Positions 9,601 to 17,517 of a DNA stretch of 48,645 nucleotides are shown one piece after another (the stretch's first letter is position 1; every line of letters starts with the position of its first letter). The stretch comes from a virus: positions 1 to 48,645 of IMG/VR virus record IMGVR_UViG_3300008050_000072; one strand, 5' to 3'. The notes beneath the pieces were generated by a model. That model saw only the letters and a program-made list of their open reading frames with translations, searched no databases and had not been told where the DNA came from. The position numbers were made by a program, and so were the translations under genes.

Positions 9601-11612
9601 GTCACTTCATCGTGGTACTTCTGCCATACATCAGGTGCAACCTTACGAACACCCATGATGTACTTGCTTGACCACGGTAGCTGCATCATAAATGCACCAC
9701 GACCACCGTAATGAAGCATCTCACTTTGGGCGCTAAGCCATGCAACCCTTGGCTGGATTAGCCGAGTACCCAAGTGTTTAGCAGCAAAATCCCACGCTGC
9801 GCCTGAAGCGACAACTGCGGATTTACCTACCGTCTGCCGTAAAGCCTCATATAACGTCTGACCTGGACTTAGATAGTGATAGTCTCCGAGCTTAGCCTTT
9901 CTCGCTTTAGTTATATTCTTATTGATAACTACATCTGAAAGCGGGTTTTCCCACTTAGATGCTTTACTAAGAGCAGTAAGTAAAATGCTATCCTCATCAA
10001 GAGCACCTGAAATATACTTACCTGCCTTCTCAACCTGGGTCTTCGTCATCAACTCAGCAGACTTATCCGTAAACGGAATATGCCATGTCATCGGGAACGC
10101 TAATCCACGAGTCTCTTTGACTAATGAATCCATTTGCTTTGGAGTTACTGCACCATCAGCAAGACGAACAAACCTACGGATACCCTCCGCATCAGCAGCG
10201 TGAGACTTAGCAGTAATGTCCATCTTCTTGGCTAAATTAATCAATGACTTACGAGTTTTCGCTGCATCTTTACTGGCAGAAAGAACCTCTCTCTCCTGAT
10301 TCAGCTTTGCAATCTTTGATTGTCTAGCTGCAACCTTGGCTTTAACGCCAGGCGTATCGCCAAATAGCTTTAGCTGGGCTTCAAGTATGCGAACCTCATC
10401 AGCTATCGCATCATCCAAACCCTTTACCGCAAGCTCAAGAGTTTCTGGACTCTTTGCTTGATCGGCAAGACGAGTAAGGCGAGCCACCTTTGTCCTTTCT
10501 ATTTTGGCTGCCGAATCAGCTACATTAGCAGCCAACTCAAAGGCTTCCTTCACATCTTTTACATCATCACCACCACCAGTGACCAGCTTGATTCCTTTCC
10601 GAACCCAACCAGACCCAGCGCCAATCTCATTCATATGCTTAGAGGCTATTCCAGCAGCCCGTGTAAGCGTTCCGCTGGCCCTGTAGGCTGTATTGCCTAC
10701 GTTTACGACTTGAGCGCCCTTAGCGGGGCCAGCAAACCAAAGTGGGTCAAGAGCCACCTCCATCGCCAAGCCGATACCGATGCGACCGACATCAGTGGTC
10801 AGTGCCTTGTAAATCGCAGTCTTTGGACCAACACCAGACGTATCGTGCAGCTTTAAGGCTAAGTCTTTGGGGATCACTGAATCAAGAACATGAATACCCA
10901 GTGGGGTATCGGTATCCCAATACTCCCCACGATGCTTCTGACCCTTCTCGTACAGCCCACCAGTAGCTATTGCCTTGTATAGATTAGCCCCCAATAGCTC
11001 AAGAGACTCATCGTGCTTATCGTCATCCCCAACCTGATTAAACCCAAAACCAAACGCTACTGACTTCTCAGTCAGATACGACAGCATATCCCCAGCACCG
11101 GATAGCAATGTCGTTGAATCTTCTGTAGATGGGTCAGGCAATGCGCTACCAATAAGGTAGGCTGCGTTCCACGCCTCTCTACGGGGGATATCAAATGCAT
11201 CCAGAATACCAAAGATGGTTGTGTACCAAGGGGCTTCCTGTTCCTCTGCTACATCGTCAACAGTTGGAAGGTCTGGGTTCCTTGAAACTGACCTGGCAAT
11301 CTCGTTCTTGTATAAGAGCGGATCTTCCGCAGACTTAGCATTAGCCCACAAACTGCTTGTCTGATGATCCAGGTCGTAAGTAATATAATCAGTGGCGGGT
11401 CCAGGGTAATCCTTTAACTCTGGCTCACTGAATACGGTTTGCTCAAGCGGGGGAGGTGTAATCTCTGCTTGTGGCTTGATTGGCTCTGGGCCAAGCACTA
11501 GGTCATACTTGGCGAAAGCCTCTGTAGGTGGGGACGACTCGGTAGACAAAGCCATGCCCGCGCCAGGCGGTGGCTCATTGAGAGTAATATCAAAGTCACC
11601 ACGCTCAGCCAT
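3669..11612 (-). CDS. Giant internal virion (ejection) protein with zincin motif, gp16-like position
   Basis: 2647 residues, the largest product in the window. The N-terminus (1-90) is proline-rich and disordered. Long helical, K/E-rich segments follow. A proline and aspartate linker near residue 970 precedes a metallopeptidase-like segment with HELIH at about 1142-1146 and a downstream KNEKEFVAYGLTN (glutamates about 1208 and 1210) that could supply the third zinc ligand. The C-terminal third holds NYGDLTGAQKVWMRLFIPFF followed by TWSQKN (W about 2341), a pattern I associate with C-terminal parts of large polyvalent or DNA-ejection phage proteins. Order after 231- and 788-residue genes matches T7 gp14-15-16, but gp16 is 1318 residues and carries a transglycosylase, which is not seen here. 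Likely ejected into the cell with the DNA. The protease activity is inferred. Confidence 0.75.
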   Translation of the reverse strand: MAERGDFDITLNEPPPGAGMALSTESSPPTEAFAKYDLVLGPEPIKPQAEITPPPLEQTVFSEPELKDYPGPATDYITYDLDHQTSSLWANAKSAEDPLLYKNEIARSVSRNPDLPTVDDVAEEQEAPWYTTIFGILDAFDIPRREAWNAAYLIGSALPDPSTEDSTTLLSGAGDMLSYLTEKSVAFGFGFNQVGDDDKHDESLELLGANLYKAIATGGLYEKGQKHRGEYWDTDTPLGIHVLDSVIPKDLALKLHDTSGVGPKTAIYKALTTDVGRIGIGLAMEVALDPLWFAGPAKGAQVVNVGNTAYRASGTLTRAAGIASKHMNEIGAGSGWVRKGIKLVTGGGDDVKDVKEAFELAANVADSAAKIERTKVARLTRLADQAKSPETLELAVKGLDDAIADEVRILEAQLKLFGDTPGVKAKVAARQSKIAKLNQEREVLSASKDAAKTRKSLINLAKKMDITAKSHAADAEGIRRFVRLADGAVTPKQMDSLVKETRGLAFPMTWHIPFTDKSAELMTKTQVEKAGKYISGALDEDSILLTALSKASKWENPLSDVVINKNITKARKAKLGDYHYLSPGQTLYEALRQTVGKSAVVASGAAWDFAAKHLGTRLIQPRVAWLSAQSEMLHYGGRGAFMMQLPWSSKYIMGVRKVAPDVWQKYHDEVTNYMRVFRAHETELMGEVERIYRTANDMIPEYRRWVEEKRLPALTSEVASLRTTLAGRMNDAERLEVAQKIRTIEHEMKGLSEVMEKDYNAVALVNHVADLRERGASTFKRNPWLIHMEGKVDELVTKFANLLGEEKLLVQEALVAMSRFGMGDKLASDELVRIIDHTLQMVNDAPIERAAEVSMDSVRQHILMKANFKMKLLRRVSKDALAEIIYKTREIVGERPFNDETAIAIRSTLIEILGGNRSLADEILTYASGAYGEGNPELALSFFAKDITGDLVIADVRKAGLDTPKPTVVKAEKVDAPKPPDDDDLSPSLASVSDSYTPAQKGWTGEVVRKEVGLGDLTVEDAIEVMRGIKSGTGLAEFIAKNANNPVHSQIAQRIMPHLDETRVHVITGKSGDLPQSLLDADAKGTLSTSVFNDIALLAAHESHLRYVNMGLNWSPKGDAFNSVFLRGVASYSGATAETALHELIHAATVRRLYDGNLLANKGTKLQVASTEIIKLRNKVVGIATKAQRDKSLTPELESLLIRATKNEKEFVAYGLTNKKFQDYLMTIKVENKSLWNTFVEKVSNLLGISKNNQNALSELIRSTDDLLDAPLGTLSARTQTELISRIDEPTKRLGKAADVSAPAAVDDLRKLNPEPSTGIHKRFTRNQIVRSIDDKITESKGTITKLKEVEKGDLGRQVGMFTPRELLEDELLSLQRQKIDRFRSRLSAKVEDFAARDDFLASFLPWVRAEYPKGVPILDSVGNKVATTSAQWLKANAKFQGTLSAKDIEGLRRSYVSILRMEGEADSVVTTLTSAVERAKNAKGVKGSIFSKRELRYQARMLHDKRVSDALKHLVVGAPDEAEAIRRIRAVLDQLVDPKGNEILQRMNASMSSRLAKSIMKGDDAKVALSQARTEARGVAKAGVKELQKKLEQQIPRLRIPIPKKSRSLIRDLQDWELQMWGEFKTLTSQLTQEETMLAAYTALKRAPKLITEDTVGAELLTKIKDRYHHVLGSRFDDVPETLEPLVKVFDDFIEKYEDLYVKHGMHFTKKPEDMMRFWGVVDYVPHMSVPAEVIAKGGYSASVVDRHGSMNIGSRLEDRIATDMDQRKMRVISGTMSEINNLTSNPAITFTVDPTALFSRYFSAVRSMSAQDFMFALMQGKVVKAIRPRTAYEHELDFIAGKYAIPSESKDIERLVREVASPIEIRTLDDIAAQPEQIVSMTQVAKDLDYVPLFDNVVPKLALDLLVEKGAAAWREAGVDFNEVVKAVKVFKENFDPFATWTREIPELQQGDNILQILLSIKADDFKKGIELFNPVSAKSQAMGRRMRELRATLTSQGLDTTEVSIKIAKNYKALSLGAWKDVAKQMNQRSLDLNVGVKINNGEMLQTFFEQGREMWRLYVPRGVSRSMSDLFVFSEKARSPMYKFFQGVNNFWKTRVTVMAAAFSARNHLSNKFSQILDTGLATLSPRISYDAGSLSMLSALQEKYGSIESAKKMLRAPKREFETTFAYSRRQAEAKFLDVVDANDGVFDLGDGVFRSTDEALNILKEKGVISGAFTQYVDIDQFERGLSEIMYYGGVKQDWGKVKKFASWSEDALVMGLPALMTGGFYPIGLSKHLGQYVSRHVENHARIGTFIANTRRSGSFDIAADHVDRFLFNYGDLTGAQKVWMRLFIPFFTWSQKNVALNLKMMQENPVFYSQFNRILMKDGPEMAESYRAEIAGEQYVPLQMSKPSEVKYREPHTRNLVRFPLPGHKGAFIEGFGLPMEAFAETVGMLATTAQPSKWLLRYDDRKPAMRLLGQMHFLMKMGIELTTQHNAFYDRPLSELTSGRIVAQQIAAVRKLPLVGDLMAEQMVNATGLRVSQSYNHRLGMWTDDIRVSAMPNYFMGNLPWVRVMRDAAAASMAYHFSILNTSPQSFDADVDKQDPIDDAWRITDAMTGIRIVNDDPWFRRKLYQYRLNKAHATMLERSGFTRQYSIEYPRNKP

Positions 11613-13978
11613 TAGTTAGTGTCACTCTCGCTGGCTTCCAATATTCTTTTCCTTATCTCCTCATTTAAGCTAGCTGCGCTCAACCCCTTCCCAACATCAC
11701 GAATACGTTGACCCCAACGACTATTAAATTTACTCGCCGCATCATACACATTCTCTGGCATATGAGTAAGTTCATTAGCGGAATCAGCAACATCTTGAGC
11801 AAGGAGGCTGGTATCTACTCCCACGTCCACAATGCTCTCTCTAATGCCTTGACCAACCCCCTCTGCCGTTACCGGTTCTGGCGGTGCGGGCGGTTTAGGT
11901 TTATCACCTATATATCCACCCTGCGCTTGTTCAAGGATGTCTTGAAGGTAAGCCTCGGACTTACCTTCTAACTTGCCCTGCATCAGCGCCATTGCATGCG
12001 GCCCTGGGGGGATCGTGGTTCCGTCGCCCATGGTTACCCCATACAGGCGCGCTTTCTCTACCTTCAGGCGCACTTGCTTTGCCTTTTCATCCTCTGTGAG
12101 GGGTACTACCGGAGGCGGCGTAGGCGGTGGAGTCGGTGGAGAATACGGTAGTACGCCTATAGGTTTGGTACCGGCACCAGGACCACCACCAAGAGGTCTA
12201 CTGCTTGGTAGCGTGGGCGGTGCCGCTGGTGCCGCTGGTTGTGGTGGGCGGACACCCTCTACTCGATACTCCGCCTTCTTGAACAGGTCGTACCCTTCAT
12301 CGTCACTATCTGGATACAACCTTTTCTTTGCTTGCTCTGCCGCTGCCTTTATACGCTCTAACTCGTCGCTGGATAAAATTTTCTTCCTCGCCTCTGGTGT
12401 CAGACGGTCAAAGAATGTGGTTTCACCACGTTTAGCAGCCTCCCTTGCGTCAGCCTGAGCATCTGCTTCATAACCTCCGGTATCAACCAGCACTCCATCA
12501 GGGTCGGCTCTCGTGCGTGGGAGTGGTTGACCCGTTTCCGCCAGATGTGCCGCGTTATCAAAATACATAATTCCTTTATTTGCAAATTGAATGGCTTTGT
12601 CAAGCTGAGCCTCAGTCGTATCCCCTGGGAATAAGCGGTACCCATCGGAAGGCTCAATACCAAAACCAAAAATACGCTCAAGACGCTTCGATAGAAACTT
12701 CTTCTTAATCGTACCTTCTGTTTGAGCCACGCCCTCTTGACGCAATCGACGTTGCAACTCAATAGGCGGCTCGTCACCACCAACAATCACTTCAGGGTGT
12801 TCCTTCTGAATGCGAATGAAAGCCATAATATCTTCAGGATGCTTTCTTGCATACTGTACAGCCCGTACAGGATTCGTAAAGTTCATCGCAGCAGCCCAAT
12901 GGTAGAAGTTTGGGATTTTCGATGCATATGAGCGAACAGCTTGGGTTAGTTCATCTTCCGGGTCTAAAAGCTCCTGAACCCTATCCAACTCTTGGATCGC
13001 CTTTGATATCAACGGCGGGGTAGGCATCTTACTGATCTGCTCAGAATACGCCTCTATACCACCATCAGCGATAGCCTTTGCATCTCTATGTAAGGTCATC
13101 ATCTCATGGAACATCTCTGGAGGCACACCCGCACCCGCAGACATTGCAGTCTCATAGTAGTCGTTCAGAAACTTCCTTGACTTGTCTTGGTCGGATGTGG
13201 CTGCCTGTCTTTCTGTCCCATGAATAGTGAAGTTTGCATCGCCCCCAAATCCTTTTTCCACTGACTGAGCAACAACACTGTCACGAGGACCGCGACTACC
13301 CTGTAGTTGACTAAAAAGCTGCGGGTTTGTGCTTTGTAGACTAGCCATGAGCCGAGAGTATGCGTCGTCAGTAGCGGAGAGAGCAGCCGCACCGGCAGCG
13401 GATTTCAAATGAAACCGCTGGCCCGGTGAAGCCCCTTTTAGTTCTGGGCCCATCGTAGATGACAAGGAGTTAGTGAACCCCTGAGCAATAGACCGTGAAT
13501 AGGCTTCCCTGATTGCCCCGGCTGCTTGTTGAGGGTTCATTGTACTGATTTGTTGCAACAAATCCCTGTTTTGCGCATGAAGACTATTGGTAAGTTGGGT
13601 TTGTTCAGCTTGTATCTTCTTGCTCACCCCAAGAGAGACACCACCATTAGCCATGCTAATCATCTGAGTAAACATTGGCGTAATCATCTGAAGCATCTCT
13701 GCCTTTGCACGAAGACCCATTGCCCCAGCCTGTGCCGCTTGTGACATAGCGCCAAGCGAGCGAGCATAAGAGTTCGATAGCGCAACCATGATGTTAGACT
13801 GGCTCTCGATCATCTCCATCTGGATCTTAGTCTGCGCGTTAGCCAACGCAGAGTACCCGTCAGCTAACTGACGACGGATAATCGCTGTAGTTTCAGGGTC
13901 TACGCCGGATGATGTAGCCGTATGACGGCCCTTTATCCCAGCCCCAATTCCGAATCCTCTGTATGCTGGCTCAGCCAT
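11612..13978 (-). CDS. Internal virion protein, gp15-like by position and size
   Basis: 788 residues, close to T7 gp15 (747). The first 150 residues are Q-, M- and A-rich and strongly helical (SALANAQTKIQMEMIESQSN; AEMLQMITPMFTQMISMANG). The middle is charged and helical. Around residues 570-630 there is a proline-rich linker (PPTPPPTPPPVV), then a helical tail. This composition is typical of podovirus ejection proteins that form the periplasmic conduit. The gene ends one base into the 2647-residue gene (TAATG at 11612) and begins one base after the 231-residue gene, so all three are probably made together. Sequence homology to gp15 is not claimed. Confidence 0.65.
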   Translation of the reverse strand: MAEPAYRGFGIGAGIKGRHTATSSGVDPETTAIIRRQLADGYSALANAQTKIQMEMIESQSNIMVALSNSYARSLGAMSQAAQAGAMGLRAKAEMLQMITPMFTQMISMANGGVSLGVSKKIQAEQTQLTNSLHAQNRDLLQQISTMNPQQAAGAIREAYSRSIAQGFTNSLSSTMGPELKGASPGQRFHLKSAAGAAALSATDDAYSRLMASLQSTNPQLFSQLQGSRGPRDSVVAQSVEKGFGGDANFTIHGTERQAATSDQDKSRKFLNDYYETAMSAGAGVPPEMFHEMMTLHRDAKAIADGGIEAYSEQISKMPTPPLISKAIQELDRVQELLDPEDELTQAVRSYASKIPNFYHWAAAMNFTNPVRAVQYARKHPEDIMAFIRIQKEHPEVIVGGDEPPIELQRRLRQEGVAQTEGTIKKKFLSKRLERIFGFGIEPSDGYRLFPGDTTEAQLDKAIQFANKGIMYFDNAAHLAETGQPLPRTRADPDGVLVDTGGYEADAQADAREAAKRGETTFFDRLTPEARKKILSSDELERIKAAAEQAKKRLYPDSDDEGYDLFKKAEYRVEGVRPPQPAAPAAPPTLPSSRPLGGGPGAGTKPIGVLPYSPPTPPPTPPPVVPLTEDEKAKQVRLKVEKARLYGVTMGDGTTIPPGPHAMALMQGKLEGKSEAYLQDILEQAQGGYIGDKPKPPAPPEPVTAEGVGQGIRESIVDVGVDTSLLAQDVADSANELTHMPENVYDAASKFNSRWGQRIRDVGKGLSAASLNEEIRKRILEASESDTN

Positions 13979-13979
13979 T

Positions 13980-14675
13980 TTATTCCCCTACTTTTACGAT
14001 TCGTTTTTGCTGGTCGGGCGTATAGCCATACGAAATGCTTTCGGCACCGGTAGCCGCTTGATTACCCCTCCTGGCCGCTTGATTGGCCTCCATGCGCGCT
14101 GAACTCTTTTTAATCCCAGAAGCGAGGCGGCTTCTTGTGGACTCAGCTAGGCTTCCCATCACATCTTCTGTGGCTTTACCCTTGAGCAATTCGGTGGTAC
14201 CCGCAAACGCTTGCTCACGACGCTTCTCTGCACCTTCAATGTTCTTTCCACGAAGATCCATGTAGTCCTTCTTGGCCGCAGCAAGCTGCCCAAGACGTAC
14301 CTGGCGTGACTGGCCAAGGCTTTGTGCCTCTGCTGCATTAGCTTGCCGTTCAATCTGCCTGGTATCCTCAATGTCCTTACCGGACCTACCACCAGAAGAA
14401 CCCCTTGCCCTCAAGGCATTAGCCTTCTGACGAACCCTTTGAGCGCGAGCACTAGCGGAGGCAATGTCAAAGTCCGTTAGCTGACCCATTCGAGACAGCC
14501 TACGGGCCATGTCTCGTTCTTGCTTCATGCGCATACGGGCAAGTTTGCCGGGTAGCGCCTGGGCTATAACTAGACCCGCGCCCGCACCCAAACCGACGTA
14601 ACCCGCCGCCTTATCTTGCTTAGTGGCTACCGCTTTGCCCTCGTCTTCAGCGATGTTTGCAGTACTAACAGCCAT
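13980..14675 (-). CDS. Internal virion protein, gp14-like by position and size
   Basis: 231 residues, against 196 for T7 gp14. A glycine- and alanine-rich hydrophobic segment at residues 25-43 (GYVGLGAGAGLVIAQALP) could cross a membrane. It is followed by a long, R-, A- and Q-rich helical region (QVRLGQLAAAKKDYMDLRGK). T7 gp14 inserts in the outer membrane during DNA ejection, and the hydrophobic segment would fit such a role. It is the first of three consecutive internal-protein candidates. A small tail-associated protein is the main alternative. Confidence 0.6.
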   Translation of the reverse strand: MAVSTANIAEDEGKAVATKQDKAAGYVGLGAGAGLVIAQALPGKLARMRMKQERDMARRLSRMGQLTDFDIASASARAQRVRQKANALRARGSSGGRSGKDIEDTRQIERQANAAEAQSLGQSRQVRLGQLAAAKKDYMDLRGKNIEGAEKRREQAFAGTTELLKGKATEDVMGSLAESTRSRLASGIKKSSARMEANQAARRGNQAATGAESISYGYTPDQQKRIVKVGE

Positions 14676-14689
14676 GCTCTCTCCAGTAG

Positions 14690-15706
14690 CTATTGGTTAT
14701 CTTCTGGTAGGATAACGTTTATAGCTGGGTTGTCATTTAATGATGGGGTTCTGTTACTAGACTGGTTGTACTTCTCAAGACCCTCTTCTGTAAGTCCTGC
14801 GGTATCAAAGTTTCTATCCGTAACAATATTATCTACACTTACCTGATATCGACGACCGCCCTTAGCGAACTCCCCAGGTCCAGGTATTGCTGCCGAATCG
14901 TTATTGACCTGATCTGCTACAGTTTCCTCTTCATCACGGTCATCTCTAATAGCAAGCACCCAAATACCACCGCACCTATTTTGAATCTTTGGGTCAGTCT
15001 TGTCCCCGTCATCGTTATAAGCCCTATGAATTCTTGGCCACATATCTACATGGAATGTATGGAAACCCTTGTCAAAGTGGTACACTTGGCTTCTATTTAC
15101 CCACCTATACCGGTGCTCGTTTCCTGTTTTGGTTGCCTCCCCGCCCTTCTTTCCAGACCTTGTTGATGGGACAACAAAATCCAGTGGTATTAGATGTGTA
15201 CCATCAGATATGACCCTGCAAACCCATTGCTCACCGTATAAATGCTCAGACCCAGAGGGTAGGTTCTTAAACCTTGTCAGATCCCCGCTAAAGAATCCCT
15301 GAATACCCAGGTAACAGGTGGCTGGCCACGGACAGAAGAACCTCACCGCTAGCGATGGGTGAGTATGGAATAGGCGCGCACTTGCAGAACCCAATGAAAC
15401 AGATTCAGAATCAGACTTTATATATTGTGAAGCATGAAACCTATCTGGAAAGTCAAACCCATAGTAATACCCACGCGCAAACATACCCGCACGAAATGAA
15501 CTAGCCTCAAGACCATCTCGGGAACCCTGTACCGTTTTTCTGAATGGCACAAAGTTCTCATAGGAGATGTTTCCGTTTAATGACTCAAGCGTAGCAAACT
15601 CTCCACCGGTAGATGGAATACTTCTTGGATGGTAAATCGACCCGCCATAAATAGCGTTTGCGTTCAGTGTTCCTTCATTGTCTATACTTGTATTAAAGGT
15701 TGTCAT
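14690..15706 (-). CDS. Putative tail or fibre appendage protein (third of three)
   Basis: 338 residues from an ATG at 15706. A start 15 bases further upstream is possible, but GAGGTA lies just before 15706 and overlaps the upstream stop. The protein is aromatic- and glycine-rich (ARGYYYGFDFPDRFHASQYI; HFDKGFHTFHVDMWPRIHRA) with few long helices, suggesting an all-beta virion protein. The N-terminus (SLNGNISYENFVPF) loosely echoes the N-terminus of the neighbouring 15709-16680 product (NGALTEENLQRSSF), perhaps a shared virion-attachment segment. It lies between the nozzle-like gene and the ejection proteins, where T7 has no such genes. Confidence 0.5.
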   Translation of the reverse strand: MTTFNTSIDNEGTLNANAIYGGSIYHPRSIPSTGGEFATLESLNGNISYENFVPFRKTVQGSRDGLEASSFRAGMFARGYYYGFDFPDRFHASQYIKSDSESVSLGSASARLFHTHPSLAVRFFCPWPATCYLGIQGFFSGDLTRFKNLPSGSEHLYGEQWVCRVISDGTHLIPLDFVVPSTRSGKKGGEATKTGNEHRYRWVNRSQVYHFDKGFHTFHVDMWPRIHRAYNDDGDKTDPKIQNRCGGIWVLAIRDDRDEEETVADQVNNDSAAIPGPGEFAKGGRRYQVSVDNIVTDRNFDTAGLTEEGLEKYNQSSNRTPSLNDNPAINVILPEDNQ

Positions 15707-15708
15707 AA

Positions 15709-16680
15709 CTACCTCAACCAACCCATTGCTTCTTCGGTGCTTTCTGGAAAGTAATCAAAGCACATAAAGCCTCCAGAGCCGTTCTTTACGCTAAAAATCT
15801 GACCATTCTTATTCGCATGGCTATTGCTTCCAAATGCTGGGGCATCAAGCCCTACAGCCTTGTCGTAATAACTATCCCAGCGATCAATCCCAGCGTGAAC
15901 CTGCCATCCAAATAGTGCGTTTGAAAAGTCAGCATCATTCCCCATATCAAACGCAGAGGCCGGGTTGTACCCGTTAAAGAACGCTAACCGTCGAAGTGTA
16001 TCCCTACTAATGAAGAACGTTTCGTGAAACGAGAAGACCTGCTCTATGTCTATAAACTTTGAGTCTATTCCTGCTGCCTTATTGTACTCTAAGGCAAAAC
16101 AACCCAACGCAGTCATGGGTGAGAAGTACAGCACTGGAGACTTGTGGCTCATTTGAAACTTAAACACAACAGAAATCCAGCCTCGTCGACCAGCTAAAGC
16201 GTTTTTTGTAGTGAACTCTGAGTCTTCCTCCAGATTCTCTTTCCAAGTACCCTTAACCCTACAATCATAATTAAAGAATATGGTAAATCCATTACCATCG
16301 TTTCTACATGAAGACATATTCATGTCGTGCCCAACTATTCTTTGCCAGAACTTCCGTTCATTATAGTGACGGACACCTTCGAGAGTGGGTTGACTGATGG
16401 GCACAGTTGGTGTTGACCCAGGCCACCAATGAATATCGTCATACCAATGCGGGCCAGGAGCAGTTTCAGGGTATGTGATGTGCTTATGGATAAAATGCTC
16501 AGTTACGTCTGCTCTTGTTTCTGCACTGAACAGCGCCCCATCCGATAACTGATCTGGACCAAACGATGACCGTTGAAGGTTCTCTTCCGTCAAAGCACCG
16601 TTCACTATATCCATTACCCCTACACTTTCAAGGTAAACTGAATCGGTATCAATGAGGCTCCCAGACTGAATCTTACTCAT
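15709..16680 (-). CDS. Putative tail or fibre appendage protein (second of three)
   Basis: 323 residues from ATG at 16680; a GTG at 16704 would add eight residues. Neither has a convincing ribosome binding site and the gene is probably coupled to the one ending at 16682. The N-terminal 50 residues (VGVMDIVNGALTEENLQRSS) look like an attachment segment. The rest is aromatic-rich and probably beta (WISVVFKFQMSHKSPVLYF; FHETFFISRDTLRRLAFFNG). Likely part of a receptor-binding or collar structure with its two neighbours. No family recognised. Confidence 0.5.
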   Translation of the reverse strand: MSKIQSGSLIDTDSVYLESVGVMDIVNGALTEENLQRSSFGPDQLSDGALFSAETRADVTEHFIHKHITYPETAPGPHWYDDIHWWPGSTPTVPISQPTLEGVRHYNERKFWQRIVGHDMNMSSCRNDGNGFTIFFNYDCRVKGTWKENLEEDSEFTTKNALAGRRGWISVVFKFQMSHKSPVLYFSPMTALGCFALEYNKAAGIDSKFIDIEQVFSFHETFFISRDTLRRLAFFNGYNPASAFDMGNDADFSNALFGWQVHAGIDRWDSYYDKAVGLDAPAFGSNSHANKNGQIFSVKNGSGGFMCFDYFPESTEEAMGWLR

Positions 16681-16681
16681 G

Positions 16682-17515
16682 TTATGCGCCCAACCATTTG
16701 CCACGAGGAAATCTGATTACGGTCATGTTGCAAGATGGGATCCCTACCCCGAACTCTGTACCGGGGGAATCGTCACCGCTTTGAAAGTAGTCCAACTCGG
16801 ATACTTGTCGGATATGAACTCGATTTTGTTTTTGTCCAATATGCTGCATCGCTACTGGCGAGACCCTGTGCTGACCTGCCCCCAATAGCCGGACTACAAC
16901 TGACGATGACTTCACCGCTTTTACATACATGCCACCACCGATAATGGTGTCTGATGACGATGTACCCACACCAGTCCCTGGCCCACTTCCTTCTATTACA
17001 GACCCATCAAGCATCAAACCAATCTTTATTCTTGGCTTAGTCCCTGAGCCAAAGTACTCGGATCGTTCAGGTATAGCATCGTCACCGCCCGCGCCTTTGC
17101 CGGAAAGGCGGTAGCTTCGCCAGCTAGAGCAGAACATTACAAGCTCAGTATATTCCGATACCCATGAAACGGAACAGTCTCCATCGTATATCTCTGACCA
17201 CCCAGTTTGCGATGGGATCAGCCACACGTTTGACAATCCAGACGACATCCAAGTCATGTACTCTGCATCAGCATGGTGAGGCCAGTCACCACCAACATCC
17301 CCCCCATGTCCAGCAATAGATGATTGCTCCCTTCTATGAACAATGACAGACGACCCGGTCTTAATGATTCTTCGGTCAAACGCCCGATCAGAAGTGCTCA
17401 TCTGCCAATGAGTCATCCCATCAGCGATACGGCGGGCCTGATCAAACTCTCGCTGAAGCTCATCTGGAGAGATAACTTCTCCGGGGTTGTTTCCGAATGG
17501 CGCGAAATATGACAC
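16682..17515 (-). CDS. Putative tail or fibre appendage protein (first of three)
   Basis: 277 residues starting at a GTG (17515) preceded by GGGAG in the end of the nozzle-like gene, two bases downstream of its stop. The N-terminus (SPDELQREFDQARRIADGMT) is helical, as expected for a segment that docks on another virion protein. The remainder is glycine-, serine- and aromatic-rich (SGPGTGVGTSSSDTIIGGGM is a flexible loop). It starts a three-gene group of unknown virion proteins, and the group is the clearest departure from T7 order in the late block. Confidence 0.5.
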   Translation of the reverse strand: MSYFAPFGNNPGEVISPDELQREFDQARRIADGMTHWQMSTSDRAFDRRIIKTGSSVIVHRREQSSIAGHGGDVGGDWPHHADAEYMTWMSSGLSNVWLIPSQTGWSEIYDGDCSVSWVSEYTELVMFCSSWRSYRLSGKGAGGDDAIPERSEYFGSGTKPRIKIGLMLDGSVIEGSGPGTGVGTSSSDTIIGGGMYVKAVKSSSVVVRLLGAGQHRVSPVAMQHIGQKQNRVHIRQVSELDYFQSGDDSPGTEFGVGIPSCNMTVIRFPRGKWLGA

Positions 17516-17517
17516 GG

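Noticed and set aside
3669-11612. Many plus-strand open frames of 60-130 codons opposite the 2647-residue gene
   Set aside because: They lie fully antisense to a well-coding gene, have no ribosome binding sites in register with neighbours and show serine- and leucine-rich composition typical of antisense shadows.
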